NCBI GenBank assembly: GCA_964484485.1
Contig: CAZAGD010000231.1
Span: forward strand, 4,834 to 68,833
Direction of reading: 5' to 3'
Origin: CAZAGD01 sp964484485
Lineage (GTDB): Bacteria > Desulfobacterota > SM23-61
DNA length: 64,000 bases
Shown here: positions 25,021 to 33,755 of the stretch, one piece after another
Position numbering within the stretch: the first letter of the stretch is position 1
How the letters are laid out: each line of letters starts with the position of its first letter
Position numbers and translations under genes: made by a program
Notes under the pieces: generated by a model
Seen by the model: only the letters and a program-made list of their open reading frames with translations
What the model was told of the DNA's origin: nothing
The model's database searches: none

Positions 25021-26331
25021 ATGATGAAAAAGAAATTTTTTAGGGGGCGGATAATTTTAATTACTATCTTTTTGTTTTTCTGCTCGGCCTTAATGGGCGA
25101 GGCCCAGGCCCAAAAAGAAAAAATAGGCTGGGTAGGACCTATTTACAAAGAGCTTTCGGACAGTTTAATGAAGGGGTTTAAAGACTATTATAAAAAGACT
25201 TACGGAAAGGACATTGAAATCACTTTTATTAGACCAGGAGGCTGGCCTGTCTGTGTAGATAAAGTTCGGGCTTGGAAGGGCAAACCAGATGCCGATATTT
25301 TCTTGGGGGCGGGGGCGCCAGCCCATGAAATTCTCAAAAAAGAAGGGTTAATCGTTCCTTACAAATTAAAAGAGTGGGAGGTCATTCCCGATAAGTGGCA
25401 GGGCATGAAAGTAAAAGATGAAGGCTATTATTGGGCTTGTTTTGCTCCTTGGATTGTGACCAATCTTTATAATGAAAAGGTGCTCAAAGTTTTGAAACTC
25501 CCTCCCCCAAAAACTTGGAAAGAATTATTGAACCCAATTTACCGCGAATTAATAGTGCAGACTCTGCCCTATGCTTCGGGTACCCAACATGAAGCAGTGG
25601 AAATTCATTTGCAAACTTTCGGAGTGAAAGAAGGGTGGGCTTATAATCGGCTCTTGGCTGCTCAATTAGCCAGATTTTCTACCGGAAGTGTTGATACTAC
25701 GCATATCGTTAGCCGGGGAGAAGTTCCTATTGGCCTTGCTCAGCCGCAGATGAATGCCATGGTGGCTCGCAAAGATGGTTATCCTGTGCGGGACCTGCTT
25801 CCTGATAAGACCATTTTGGTTCCGGAAGCTGTGGCTATGCTCAAAAACGCTCCCAACGAGGCTAATGCTAAAATTTTCTTGGATTGGCTATTTAGTATGG
25901 CCGGCCAAAAATATGTTCTCGAAGGAGGCTATTTCACGGCCCGCAAAGACATTAAATTTACCGCGTGGGAAAAGGAAGGCGTGGCCATGGCCAAACATGC
26001 TCGAGAGGCTTTGGGCGTGGATTCGTTTTGGGACCTGAAAGTCGGCTTTGTCAATTATGATTTGGATTTAGCGGCCAAGAGGTGGGATGAAGTTAACCGC
26101 TATTACGAATACGAAATATACCGGAAATGGCGCGAGCTAAAGAGTAGCCTCTTCTTGATCGAAGAAGTGGAAGGAGAAATAGCCGCCGCCAAGAAGAAAG
26201 GAGTAGACGTCCAAAAGGCAGAAGCGAAAATCAAAGAGGCTAGAAACCTTTTTGAATTTGAAGGCCAATATGCCCAAGCAAGGCTTACGGCCTCCGAAGC
26301 ACGATCATTATTAGTTAGTGGTTCTCGTTGA
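25021..26331 (+). CDS. ABC transporter periplasmic substrate-binding protein (iron(III)/phosphonate-type, cluster with AfuA)
   Basis: A 436-residue exported binding protein. The signal peptide is residues 1-31 (basic start, hydrophobic core, cleavage after AQA). The mature part resembles extracellular solute-binding proteins of the AfuA/FbpA type: DADIFLGAGAPAHEILKKEGL, the WACFAPWIVTNLYNEK hinge region, YASGTQHEAVE, and VPEAVAMLKNAPNEANAKIFLDWL. About 100 extra residues at the C-terminus include a charged helix (EEVEGEIAAAKKKGVDVQKA) likely forming a coiled coil. First gene of an operon with permease, ATPase and RraA-like protein. The ligand is not readable; the conserved iron-binding tyrosine pair is not obvious. 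Confidence 0.86.
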   Translation: MMKKKFFRGRIILITIFLFFCSALMGEAQAQKEKIGWVGPIYKELSDSLMKGFKDYYKKTYGKDIEITFIRPGGWPVCVDKVRAWKGKPDADIFLGAGAPAHEILKKEGLIVPYKLKEWEVIPDKWQGMKVKDEGYYWACFAPWIVTNLYNEKVLKVLKLPPPKTWKELLNPIYRELIVQTLPYASGTQHEAVEIHLQTFGVKEGWAYNRLLAAQLARFSTGSVDTTHIVSRGEVPIGLAQPQMNAMVARKDGYPVRDLLPDKTILVPEAVAMLKNAPNEANAKIFLDWLFSMAGQKYVLEGGYFTARKDIKFTAWEKEGVAMAKHAREALGVDSFWDLKVGFVNYDLDLAAKRWDEVNRYYEYEIYRKWRELKSSLFLIEEVEGEIAAAKKKGVDVQKAEAKIKEARNLFEFEGQYAQARLTASEARSLLVSGSR

Positions 26332-26393
26332 GCACTGAGCTAATTTGACAAAAAGCCGCCATTGAGCAGCTTAAATTTAGTTAACGAGGCTGG

Positions 26394-26412
26394 GGGGCTG
26401 AAAATCAGCCTC
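26394..26412 (+). promoter_or_regulatory. Intercistronic RNA hairpin between binding-protein and permease genes
   Basis: GGGGCTGA, AAA loop, TCAGCCTC: an 8-bp stem with one G-T pair and no following T run. It sits in the only sizeable gap (100 bp) of the operon. Such hairpins often protect the binding-protein message and lower downstream expression; that role is inferred. Confidence 0.5.
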
Positions 26413-26431
26413 TCAGCAAAGGATAATAATT

Positions 26432-28114
26432 ATGTCTCGAGGGAATGTCTTTCTCTCTTTAGTCTTATGGCTCATCTTGGCTCTTTTGGTCATTTATCCC
26501 CTCTCCTTCTTAATCTTAGAGAGCTTTAAAATAGCGGGTACTAACCAATTCGGTATAAAAAATTACCTGGATTTTTTTAAAGACCCCTATTACCTAAAAA
26601 CTTTTACTAATACCTTATTTTTGGGAGTACTGGTTCTATTAGCTACTACTCTCTTAGGATTACCCTTAGCTTATATCCTGGCCAGGTATAGATTAAAAGG
26701 AAAAACTATCTTAACGGCCCTGATCCTATTGCCCATAGTCTTACCCGCTTACGCGGGAGCTTTTGCCTTGATTGTTTTTTTCGGCAAACAAGGCACAGTT
26801 AATTTACTTCTCTTAGAATGGGGCTTGATCAGTAAGCCCATAAATTTTATATACGGACTCCATGGTTTAGTCTTTATCCAAACTTTACATCTGCTTCCTT
26901 TTATTGTCCTTAGTCTATCAGCAGGCTTTACGAATATTGACCCTTCTTTGGAAGAAGCGGCGGAAGTAGAAGGGGCCCGGGGTTTTAAAAGGTTCTTGAC
27001 CATTACTCTTCCCCTTTGTACCCCCAATTACCTCGCGGGAGCGGTCATCGTTTTTTTATGGCCCTTTACCGATTGGTTAACTCCTTTGATCTTTGGCCTA
27101 ATCGACTTTCTGCCCTCTATAGCTTATATCAATATTGCCTATCACTTCACCGATATGTATCGCAAATATATCGGTATTGTCTCTGTGGTTGTTTCTTCAG
27201 TAATTTGTGTCGCTATATTTTTAATCTCCAAAAGATGGGTGGAAAAGAAAAAATACACTTCCCTTTCTAAAGGCACAACTTTGGAAGGAAGAATAATTGA
27301 GCCCGGGATATTTATCACCATTCTTTCGTATGCCTATATGGTGTTTATCGCTCTCTTAGTTCTGCTCATTCCCACGGTCCTCGGTTTATCTGCTTTTTCG
27401 CGAAGATGGGTATTGCAACCATTTCCTACTTACTGGACTTTGGATAACTTCCGCCTAATTTTCCTGGAAAGTCCCTTATTGTTGAAGAACTCTTTTGTCT
27501 TCAGTGGAGTCGCCCTTATTTTTGGAATTATCTTTGGATTGCCCGCTGCTTATTTAATAACCCGCACCAAAGTAAGGGGTAAAGAAGCTCTTGATTTTGT
27601 TATCACCCTCATGCTGGCCTTCCCCGGCATCGCCGTAGGTGTAAGCTATTTATTGGCTTTTTGGGAAGGAATTCCTCTGGCCACGCACTGGATTATCATG
27701 CCCCTCTCTTTATTTGTCCGCCGTCTCCCGTACTTTCTGCGCATGGCCCATGCTTCTTATTTACAGCTTGATATCTCGCTGGAAGAAGCTGCGGAAGTCT
27801 CGGGGGCCAATAAGTTACGGACCTTTTTTAATATCTCTTTGCCTCTCCTCCTCAAAGGCGTCTTCGTCGGCGTGGTTATGTTCTTCATCATGGCCTTCCA
27901 AGAAATCTCTACGGCCATCTTCCTTTATCGAGGAGGTTGGGAGACTTTACCCATTGGCATTTATTTAAACTGGCATCGGGGCATGGAATTTGGTATTGCC
28001 GGAGCTATGGCTTTTCTAATGATCGTGATTATCTTTATCCTGCTGATTATTATCTCCAGAATAGGAGGAGGAATTTTAGGAGCCGCTTGGGGTTCATCTG
28101 GAGGGAGGTATTAG
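26432..28114 (+). CDS. ABC transporter permease, fused two-domain (AfuB/FbpB type)
   Basis: A 560-residue inner-membrane protein with about twelve helices. It contains two complete permease units. Each ends in an EAA loop: EEAAEVEGARGFKRFLTITLPL near residue 172 and EEAAEVSGANKLRTFFNISLPL near residue 455. These loops contact the ATPase. The fused form is typical of iron(III) and 2-aminoethylphosphonate importers. The stop codon directly precedes the ATG of the ATPase gene. Confidence 0.92.
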   Translation: MSRGNVFLSLVLWLILALLVIYPLSFLILESFKIAGTNQFGIKNYLDFFKDPYYLKTFTNTLFLGVLVLLATTLLGLPLAYILARYRLKGKTILTALILLPIVLPAYAGAFALIVFFGKQGTVNLLLLEWGLISKPINFIYGLHGLVFIQTLHLLPFIVLSLSAGFTNIDPSLEEAAEVEGARGFKRFLTITLPLCTPNYLAGAVIVFLWPFTDWLTPLIFGLIDFLPSIAYINIAYHFTDMYRKYIGIVSVVVSSVICVAIFLISKRWVEKKKYTSLSKGTTLEGRIIEPGIFITILSYAYMVFIALLVLLIPTVLGLSAFSRRWVLQPFPTYWTLDNFRLIFLESPLLLKNSFVFSGVALIFGIIFGLPAAYLITRTKVRGKEALDFVITLMLAFPGIAVGVSYLLAFWEGIPLATHWIIMPLSLFVRRLPYFLRMAHASYLQLDISLEEAAEVSGANKLRTFFNISLPLLLKGVFVGVVMFFIMAFQEISTAIFLYRGGWETLPIGIYLNWHRGMEFGIAGAMAFLMIVIIFILLIIISRIGGGILGAAWGSSGGRY

Positions 28115-29197
28115 ATGGCCTTCATCGAGATCAGGAAACTCTTTAAAAAATTTGGCAAAGTAATTGCTGTTAATAATGTAGACTTGGAAATACAAAAAGG
28201 AGAAATACTGACTCTTCTTGGCCCCAGCGGATGCGGCAAGACCACTACTCTGCGCTGTATAGCTGGATTAGAGAAGCCAGATGCGGGAGATGTGATTATC
28301 GATGGCCAACCGATGTTCTCCCAAGGATTCATTCCGCCAGCCAAAAGAGAAATTGGTATGGTATTCCAAAATTATGCCGTCTGGCCGCATATGCGGGTCT
28401 TTGATAACATAGCTTACGGCCTCAAACTTCAGAAACTCCCCGCCGCCACTATCAAAGAGAAAGTGACTGAGATACTTGCTTCGGTTGACCTAGCCGGATT
28501 AGGCGATAGATACCCAGGACAGCTCAGCGGTGGCCAGCAGCAAAGAGTGGCCTTGGCCAGAGCTTTGGTCAGAAATCCTAAAGTTCTCCTCCTCGATGAA
28601 CCGCTAAGTAATCTAGATGCCAAACTTCGAGAAAAGATGCGCTTTGAGATAAAAAGCTTGGTCCGGCGGATGCATATAACTACTGTTTACGTTACTCACG
28701 ACCAAGCTGAAGCTATGGTCATATCTGACCGGATTGCCGTAATGGATAAAGGGAATATAGTTCAAGTAGGCTCTCCTGAAGAAATTTACAAGCGACCTGC
28801 TTCGAGATTTGTCGCTGATTTTATCGGCACCACTAATTTCATTGCAGGAGAGGTAGCCCAAATTCTTCCTGATAGAGGGCTAGTGTACATGCATACTGAA
28901 TTCAAACAAAAGTTGCTTTGTCGAGTTCTGGACTCTGCTATGGCTAATTTACACCAAAAAGTCCAGGCCTCTATCCGCCCGGAGGATATAGAAGTTTTCC
29001 AGGAACCGCCAAAAGGGAGAGAAAACATATTCAAAGGAACTATCATGCACAGGGCCTATTTGGGGAATTTCCTTTATCTATTCGTCCATGTGGACAGTAC
29101 TTTAATCAGGGCACAAGCCTCTTATAATGTAACCGCCAAAGAAGGAGAAGAAATCTTTATCTTTCTTAATCCCGAAAAGTGTCTCATTTTGCCATAG
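28115..29197 (+). CDS. ABC transporter ATP-binding protein (FbpC/PotA-like)
   Basis: A 360-residue importer ATPase. Walker A GPSGCGKTTTL at residues 35-45, signature LSGGQQQRVALARAL, Walker B VLLLDEPLSNLD, H-loop VYVTHDQAEAM. A TOBE-type C-terminal domain (about 240-360) follows. The ribosome site GGGAGGT lies inside the end of the permease gene. It energises the permease encoded just upstream. Confidence 0.95.
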   Translation: MAFIEIRKLFKKFGKVIAVNNVDLEIQKGEILTLLGPSGCGKTTTLRCIAGLEKPDAGDVIIDGQPMFSQGFIPPAKREIGMVFQNYAVWPHMRVFDNIAYGLKLQKLPAATIKEKVTEILASVDLAGLGDRYPGQLSGGQQQRVALARALVRNPKVLLLDEPLSNLDAKLREKMRFEIKSLVRRMHITTVYVTHDQAEAMVISDRIAVMDKGNIVQVGSPEEIYKRPASRFVADFIGTTNFIAGEVAQILPDRGLVYMHTEFKQKLLCRVLDSAMANLHQKVQASIRPEDIEVFQEPPKGRENIFKGTIMHRAYLGNFLYLFVHVDSTLIRAQASYNVTAKEGEEIFIFLNPEKCLILP

Positions 29198-29209
29198 AGG
29201 AGGTATGGG

Positions 29210-30103
29210 ATGGGTAAAATAACTTATGCGGAACTTATGGCTGATAGGCGCCTACGCCAGGCCATCTCTATCATTAACTCTGCTTACGCCAGCGACAGTC
29301 TCGATCGTTTAGGTATCCAAAAGCCGGGGTCCACCTGCTATTACCTACCCATGGATATTAGATATTTGGCCGGCGCGGAGGCCGATCCTCAACGTCGAGT
29401 TTTTGGGGTCATCCATACGGCCGCTTTCCGGATTGTTCAAGACCCCGATGACCCAGATTATAAATCCAACCCTTATAAAGGAGAGATCGCATTTATCCGC
29501 ACTTTGCAACCCGGTGACGTAGCCGTGATCGACACACCCATAAACCAATCTTTCTCCACCTCGGCCGAGAATGAAAAGAAATGTGGCGGGGTTTGGGGTG
29601 GCTTACTTACGGCTTTAGCTATGTCCTATGGCGCTTTAGGGGCGGTAATCAACGGACCTATTAGGGATACAAACCAGATCAACAGTTATTTCCGGAAGAA
29701 GCCCTTTGACGCCCGTTCGGCCAAATCTCTAAAGAAAGTATTAGGGAAAAAGTCATCTCTGGCTAATATGCGTCGGGTCCGCCGTGCCCTACTACTTAGA
29801 GAAAAATTTCCCATATATGGTACAGGAACTCTGCCCACAGATTCGGCCTTCCGTACGGAAGCCTACTCTGTTGGTGAACCGCTTAAGATCGGGAACGTAG
29901 TCATCCATGATCGGGATTTTATTATTGCGGACAATGATGGCCAAGTAGTGATTCCCAACGAAACAATTCGGGATGTCTTGGAAAAAGTTTTAGAAATTGA
30001 TGCGGGGGATCGAGATGTCTGGGCTGATGCTTTAATCCGTCTGGCCGGATTTCATAAAGATTCTATAGATGAGATCGTCGCCCGCCACGGAGGCCACCTC
30101 TGA
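29210..30103 (+). CDS. RraA-like family protein in the ABC importer operon
   Basis: A 297-residue relative of the RraA/HMG aldolase fold. Recognisable are SDSLDRLGI at the N-terminus, a LQPGDVAVIDTP segment, GALGAVINGPIRDTNQI (the usual G-x-V-x-D-G-x-x-R-D signature with N-G-P-I-R-D), and VVIHDRDFIIADNDGQVVIPNETI at the C-terminus. About 60 residues longer than the copy at 3.3 kb. It lies 12 bp after the ATPase gene with GAGGAGGT, so it is part of the operon. It probably acts on, or regulates use of, the imported compound. Confidence 0.8.
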   Translation: MGKITYAELMADRRLRQAISIINSAYASDSLDRLGIQKPGSTCYYLPMDIRYLAGAEADPQRRVFGVIHTAAFRIVQDPDDPDYKSNPYKGEIAFIRTLQPGDVAVIDTPINQSFSTSAENEKKCGGVWGGLLTALAMSYGALGAVINGPIRDTNQINSYFRKKPFDARSAKSLKKVLGKKSSLANMRRVRRALLLREKFPIYGTGTLPTDSAFRTEAYSVGEPLKIGNVVIHDRDFIIADNDGQVVIPNETIRDVLEKVLEIDAGDRDVWADALIRLAGFHKDSIDEIVARHGGHL

Positions 30104-30133
30104 TTATTTTTCGCCCCGCAGTTTTTTTATTTA

Positions 30134-31447
30134 TTAGAAACTTTTCCTTGGCTTAGCGCTTTTTTGTCGCCGATGATGAAGATACGGAGCAGCAATGAAA
30201 CTGAGCCCTTTTTCGGTAAGGGCCCGCGCGGTTAGATTGACCGACTCATGTTTATCCAAATAATTTCGTAATAAAGCTGGCATATCTCCCGCAGCTTCAA
30301 TCTCCTTTTTCTCGCGAAAATAGTCCAAAATATCTGAAGGATGCTCCCGGCTTTGCTCCACCGTGATCTCGCCCCCCTCGTGTTTAGCGGCTATATTGGC
30401 CACATGGTCGGCCAGGGCTAAAAGCTCCGCTCGACGATTATAGGGCTGGCGGACAATACTTTTCCAGGTTTCCGTAATATGATGTTCAATACGCACCACG
30501 TCTTCAAAACCTAAGGACTTCCGCACTTCCGCAATAATCTCAATAGTTTCATTGTTTACTGAGTTACTTAAATTGAAGCCCACTAAGGGGCAAGTGCCAT
30601 CACTGCGCGTGAAAAGTTTAGCGGCCATTAAAGTCCAAAGGGCTGAATAGGGGTTATCATTGCCCATGTAAACGGAAATCTTGAATTCAATATCAATTCC
30701 CAATTTATAAAGCAAGTAGCCCAATAAAACTGTACCCGGATTTATATTCAGCACTTGGCGGATTCCGTATTTAGTATAATAATAAAGAAACTCATCGAGC
30801 CATTGCAAAGCATGCTCATTGGGCTGCCCAATTCCCCCAAAGTATCCGGTAATAGTTTCCGGGCCACCTAAATGCACATTCGACCCGTCCGTCCCTTTGG
30901 TATCGAGGGTTTCTACAAAACTGGCCCCCATGACACGCATGGCCGCGCTAAAAGCAAGAATATCACCTTGATCAGCTTCCTGTTCTTTCATCTTCCGCAC
31001 CCTAATAAAACGACCGGGCATTAGTTCCTTCTGAGCTATGGCCTGTTTAGCTTCCTCGATAATCCAAGGAAAATACTGCGCGGCGCTGATTTCTAAGGTG
31101 ACGGCAAATTTATCTTTGAAGCGCATCCGGGCTACTCGTTCACCCAAAACCATCCGCCGATATTCCTCCACACTAATAAATGCTCCTTCATCCCTCTTCT
31201 CCATGAGCCATTGCACATCGGCATGATAAGCGGGATTTTCTTTGGCTAAACGGTCCATGAGGCGCTGCAAATTTCCCGCTTCCGCGGCCTGGGCATTGAT
31301 TTCCTCGGGCGTACCGTATTTAGCTACAACTTCCAGAAAATCATTGATCACACGCGACTTTGGATCTAATAAAAGCTGATTGACTGCCTCTAATCTGCTT
31401 TGGGCAATGCGCAATCGCTGACGAAGTTCTGCCTTCTTGATTTTCAT
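30134..31447 (-). CDS. Unrecognised conserved-looking protein, 437 aa
   Basis: I do not recognise this protein. The first 110 residues are charged and helical (RQRLRIAQSRLEAVNQLLL). A central part of alternating strands and helices follows, with glycine-rich motifs (ETLDTKGTDGSNVHLGGPET and GYFGGIGQPNEHA), suggestive of a TIM-barrel-like enzyme. LVGFNLSNSVNNETIEIIAEVRKS and IEHHITETWK may be active-site loops. The tail is basic. AAAGGAGG lies 6-7 nt before the ATG. It is convergent with the RraA-like gene (30-bp gap). No transmembrane segment or signal peptide. Confidence 0.75.
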   Translation of the reverse strand: MKIKKAELRQRLRIAQSRLEAVNQLLLDPKSRVINDFLEVVAKYGTPEEINAQAAEAGNLQRLMDRLAKENPAYHADVQWLMEKRDEGAFISVEEYRRMVLGERVARMRFKDKFAVTLEISAAQYFPWIIEEAKQAIAQKELMPGRFIRVRKMKEQEADQGDILAFSAAMRVMGASFVETLDTKGTDGSNVHLGGPETITGYFGGIGQPNEHALQWLDEFLYYYTKYGIRQVLNINPGTVLLGYLLYKLGIDIEFKISVYMGNDNPYSALWTLMAAKLFTRSDGTCPLVGFNLSNSVNNETIEIIAEVRKSLGFEDVVRIEHHITETWKSIVRQPYNRRAELLALADHVANIAAKHEGGEITVEQSREHPSDILDYFREKKEIEAAGDMPALLRNYLDKHESVNLTARALTEKGLSFIAAPYLHHRRQKSAKPRKSF

Positions 31448-31641
31448 GAATTTCCTCCTTTTAACAAATCAGCAAATAATTTTTTTCTTCTTACTGCGGT
31501 TTATAAGCAAATGCTGGTGGAAAAACATTTGCTTAAAGTTTTATAATCCATTGTTCAAAAATTCCCCAGGGAATGTCAAGCAAAAAGTTGGTCAAAGGGT
31601 AACTCTTCACTGAAGGTTGGAAGCTTTAACTTTTTAAGCTG

Positions 31642-31666
31642 GAATTTAAAAACTGATCGACGGTCA
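31642..31666 (+). repeat. TGATCGACGGTCA repeat motif, solo copy
   Basis: GAATTTAAAAAC followed by TGATCGACGGTCA. The preceding AAGCTGGAATTTAAAAA also occurs inverted at about 47519-47535. It sits in the divergent gap (31448-31726) between the unrecognised protein gene and the TPR gene. Confidence 0.7.
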
Positions 31667-31726
31667 GTGGTCAAAGCTCTTGCTTTTTTCAGTTAGCGGA
31701 TATAAAATTTTTGCCAAAGAGGATTT

Positions 31727-32725
31727 ATGGAAAACAATAATTTGGCCCCCCGAGAAAAAGATCGCCGCATAGTGGAGCTGGTGCAAAGCTTTCTTTTGGC
31801 CATAAAGTCCTTCCGTAACCTATACCAGCAGTATAAAAATAAATCCCTTCATTTTGCCGATATGGTCAAGTTTGTGGACGACCGGGGACAAAGCATCCTC
31901 TTTCGTCTGAAAGAACTTTCGCGCATTTTATATCGCCAAAATTCCTCCCATATTTCTGAAAGAGAACAGCTGTTTGATTTATTAATTGGCTCGATTTTTC
32001 ACCTGGCGATGAAGATGCGGGAAGACCTTTACCAATTAGAATTTTATGGACCAAAATATTTAGCTTTTTTGGAGAGAAAAAGCCCTACCGCTTCTCAAAA
32101 GAAACTAATTGGCCGCTTTGAAGACATTATCTCTTATGCCGAATCAGCTTTGCAAAAAGAAATAGAGGAAATAAACCAGTTATTGGAAAACCTCATTGAG
32201 CAATTTCCAGAATTTATCTTTTTATATCGAGAAAACGGCTTGCTTCTCCGTTTCTTATTGGAAGAAACAAATTTAGTGGAAGATGCTTTAGGGAAAAATG
32301 CCTTGAGTACTCTATGCAAACATCTTTATGGCCCCGCGGAATTCAAACCCTACTTCCTCGCCGGCGAATCATATTTCCAAGGGGGTTTTTATCAGAAAGC
32401 TCTGCAGGCTTTTGCCAAAGCCTTAGAAAAAAAACCGGGGGACGAAAATATCCAATTTAAAATTTATCTCTCCCAAGGCATGGATCAATTTTATTCTTTT
32501 GCTCCCCAGGCGGCTCTAAAGTCTTTTGAAAAGTGTTTATCCCTGGCTGGAAAAATTTCTTTCTCCGAAAGCTATAGGAACATGATTAAAAAAGCATGCT
32601 TAAAAATCCGGGAAGAATTTCCTGGACGCAGGAAGAACGATCAACACCGTGACTTAGTCAAGAAAGCGCAGGATCTTTTGCATAAATTAGATAAAATACC
32701 CACTCCGCCACCCCCACCCCTTTAG
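31727..32725 (+). CDS. Tetratricopeptide-repeat protein, 332 aa
   Basis: A 332-residue, largely helical cytoplasmic protein. Residues about 200-275 hold two TPR-like units (YFLAGESYFQGGFYQKALQAFAKALEKKPGDENIQFKIY, then AALKSFEKCLSLAG). The N-terminal 180 residues look like a helical bundle without a recognised family. The tail ends in a proline run (PTPPPPPL). Protein-protein scaffolding is the likely role; partner unknown. AGAGGA precedes the ATG. Its stop overlaps the convergent neighbour's stop by 4 bp. Confidence 0.75.
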   Translation: MENNNLAPREKDRRIVELVQSFLLAIKSFRNLYQQYKNKSLHFADMVKFVDDRGQSILFRLKELSRILYRQNSSHISEREQLFDLLIGSIFHLAMKMREDLYQLEFYGPKYLAFLERKSPTASQKKLIGRFEDIISYAESALQKEIEEINQLLENLIEQFPEFIFLYRENGLLLRFLLEETNLVEDALGKNALSTLCKHLYGPAEFKPYFLAGESYFQGGFYQKALQAFAKALEKKPGDENIQFKIYLSQGMDQFYSFAPQAALKSFEKCLSLAGKISFSESYRNMIKKACLKIREEFPGRRKNDQHRDLVKKAQDLLHKLDKIPTPPPPPL

Positions 32726-33729
32726 GATCGCCAAGGGTCAATCTCTTCATCTTGGGCTGGTTTAACAATTAAACAACTCCTTAAGTTTCCCAAATCCGCC
32801 CCATAAACTACTTCTACCTGCGGCAGAGCTCGGGCTTTGCTATAGCGAGCAATTATTGCTGCCGCCAGGTACAAATCTTTTTCCCCAATTTCCCCCCGCA
32901 CCAAGCCCAAAGGGCCAGGAATTCCTTGCAATTTTAGAATAAGGTCTCCCTCTTGTCTTAAATTTAATAATTTTTCGTTTTCCCCTTCTCTTCTGCTCAC
33001 TACTAACCGCGCTCCGGCGGGCAGCCGAAAATGTCTGCCGACCATGAGCAAGAGCAAATCATGCTTAGAAATCTCAGCTTGCGTGGCAAAATATCTTTGG
33101 AAGCGTTTAGCCAACACTGGATCGGTTAAATAACAACCCCCAGCTGGCGTGGGAAAATTTTGTATACCCATTTCCGCGGCCAATTCTAATTGCGGTTTAC
33201 GACTGCGGCCACTTAGGGCCAGCAACTTTTCTCGATCTACTAAACCCATTAACTCCGGTCGGGTGGGTTTTAAATTTTTAGCGCATAGGGGGCGGAGCAG
33301 AATCCCCTCTGTCCCCGAATCACGCTCCACAATCCGTAAAGCATCTCTCCGTTGGGACATGGGGCGTTGACCTAAAACTTCTCCTGATATTAAAAACTCA
33401 CCGCCTTCAGCTTCCATAATTTTTTTGGCTTGAGAAAAAAGAAAAATCTTACAGTCGATACAAGGATTAAAATTCTTTCCGAATCCATAGCGGGGGTGAC
33501 GTAAAATCTGAATAAATTCTTCGCTGACATCAAGGATCCTGGCCGAAATTCCGTATAAGCAGTGCCATTTTTCCACTTGCTCAGCTTCCCGCCCTTTGTG
33601 TTGGTAACCAAAAAAAGGAGTGATAAAATGAAGGCCCACGACTTCAATGCCCTGATCCATGATTAAACGAGTAGCCAGAATACTATCTAACCCTCCGGAG
33701 AGGAGGGAAAAAGCTCTCTTTTTAGACAT
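32722..33729 (-). CDS. PP-loop tRNA thiolation-type protein (MnmA/ThiI-like)
   Basis: A 335-residue ATP pyrophosphatase. The PP-loop LLSGGLDSILAT is at residues 9-20. Cys89 and Cys92 in NPCIDCK match the catalytic/metal-binding cysteines of tRNA 2-thiolation enzymes. FLISGEVLGQRPMSQRRDALRIVE is typical of proteins annotated as tRNA (5-methylaminomethyl-2-thiouridylate) enzymes in anaerobes. TPAGGCYLTDPVLAKRF follows. It differs from classic MnmA in its C-terminal half, so the modified base is uncertain. It lies upstream of nothing obvious and 26 bp after pcm. Confidence 0.8.
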   Translation of the reverse strand: MSKKRAFSLLSGGLDSILATRLIMDQGIEVVGLHFITPFFGYQHKGREAEQVEKWHCLYGISARILDVSEEFIQILRHPRYGFGKNFNPCIDCKIFLFSQAKKIMEAEGGEFLISGEVLGQRPMSQRRDALRIVERDSGTEGILLRPLCAKNLKPTRPELMGLVDREKLLALSGRSRKPQLELAAEMGIQNFPTPAGGCYLTDPVLAKRFQRYFATQAEISKHDLLLLMVGRHFRLPAGARLVVSRREGENEKLLNLRQEGDLILKLQGIPGPLGLVRGEIGEKDLYLAAAIIARYSKARALPQVEVVYGADLGNLRSCLIVKPAQDEEIDPWRS

Positions 33730-33755
33730 TAATCCTTTTCCCAGAATTTATCCCC

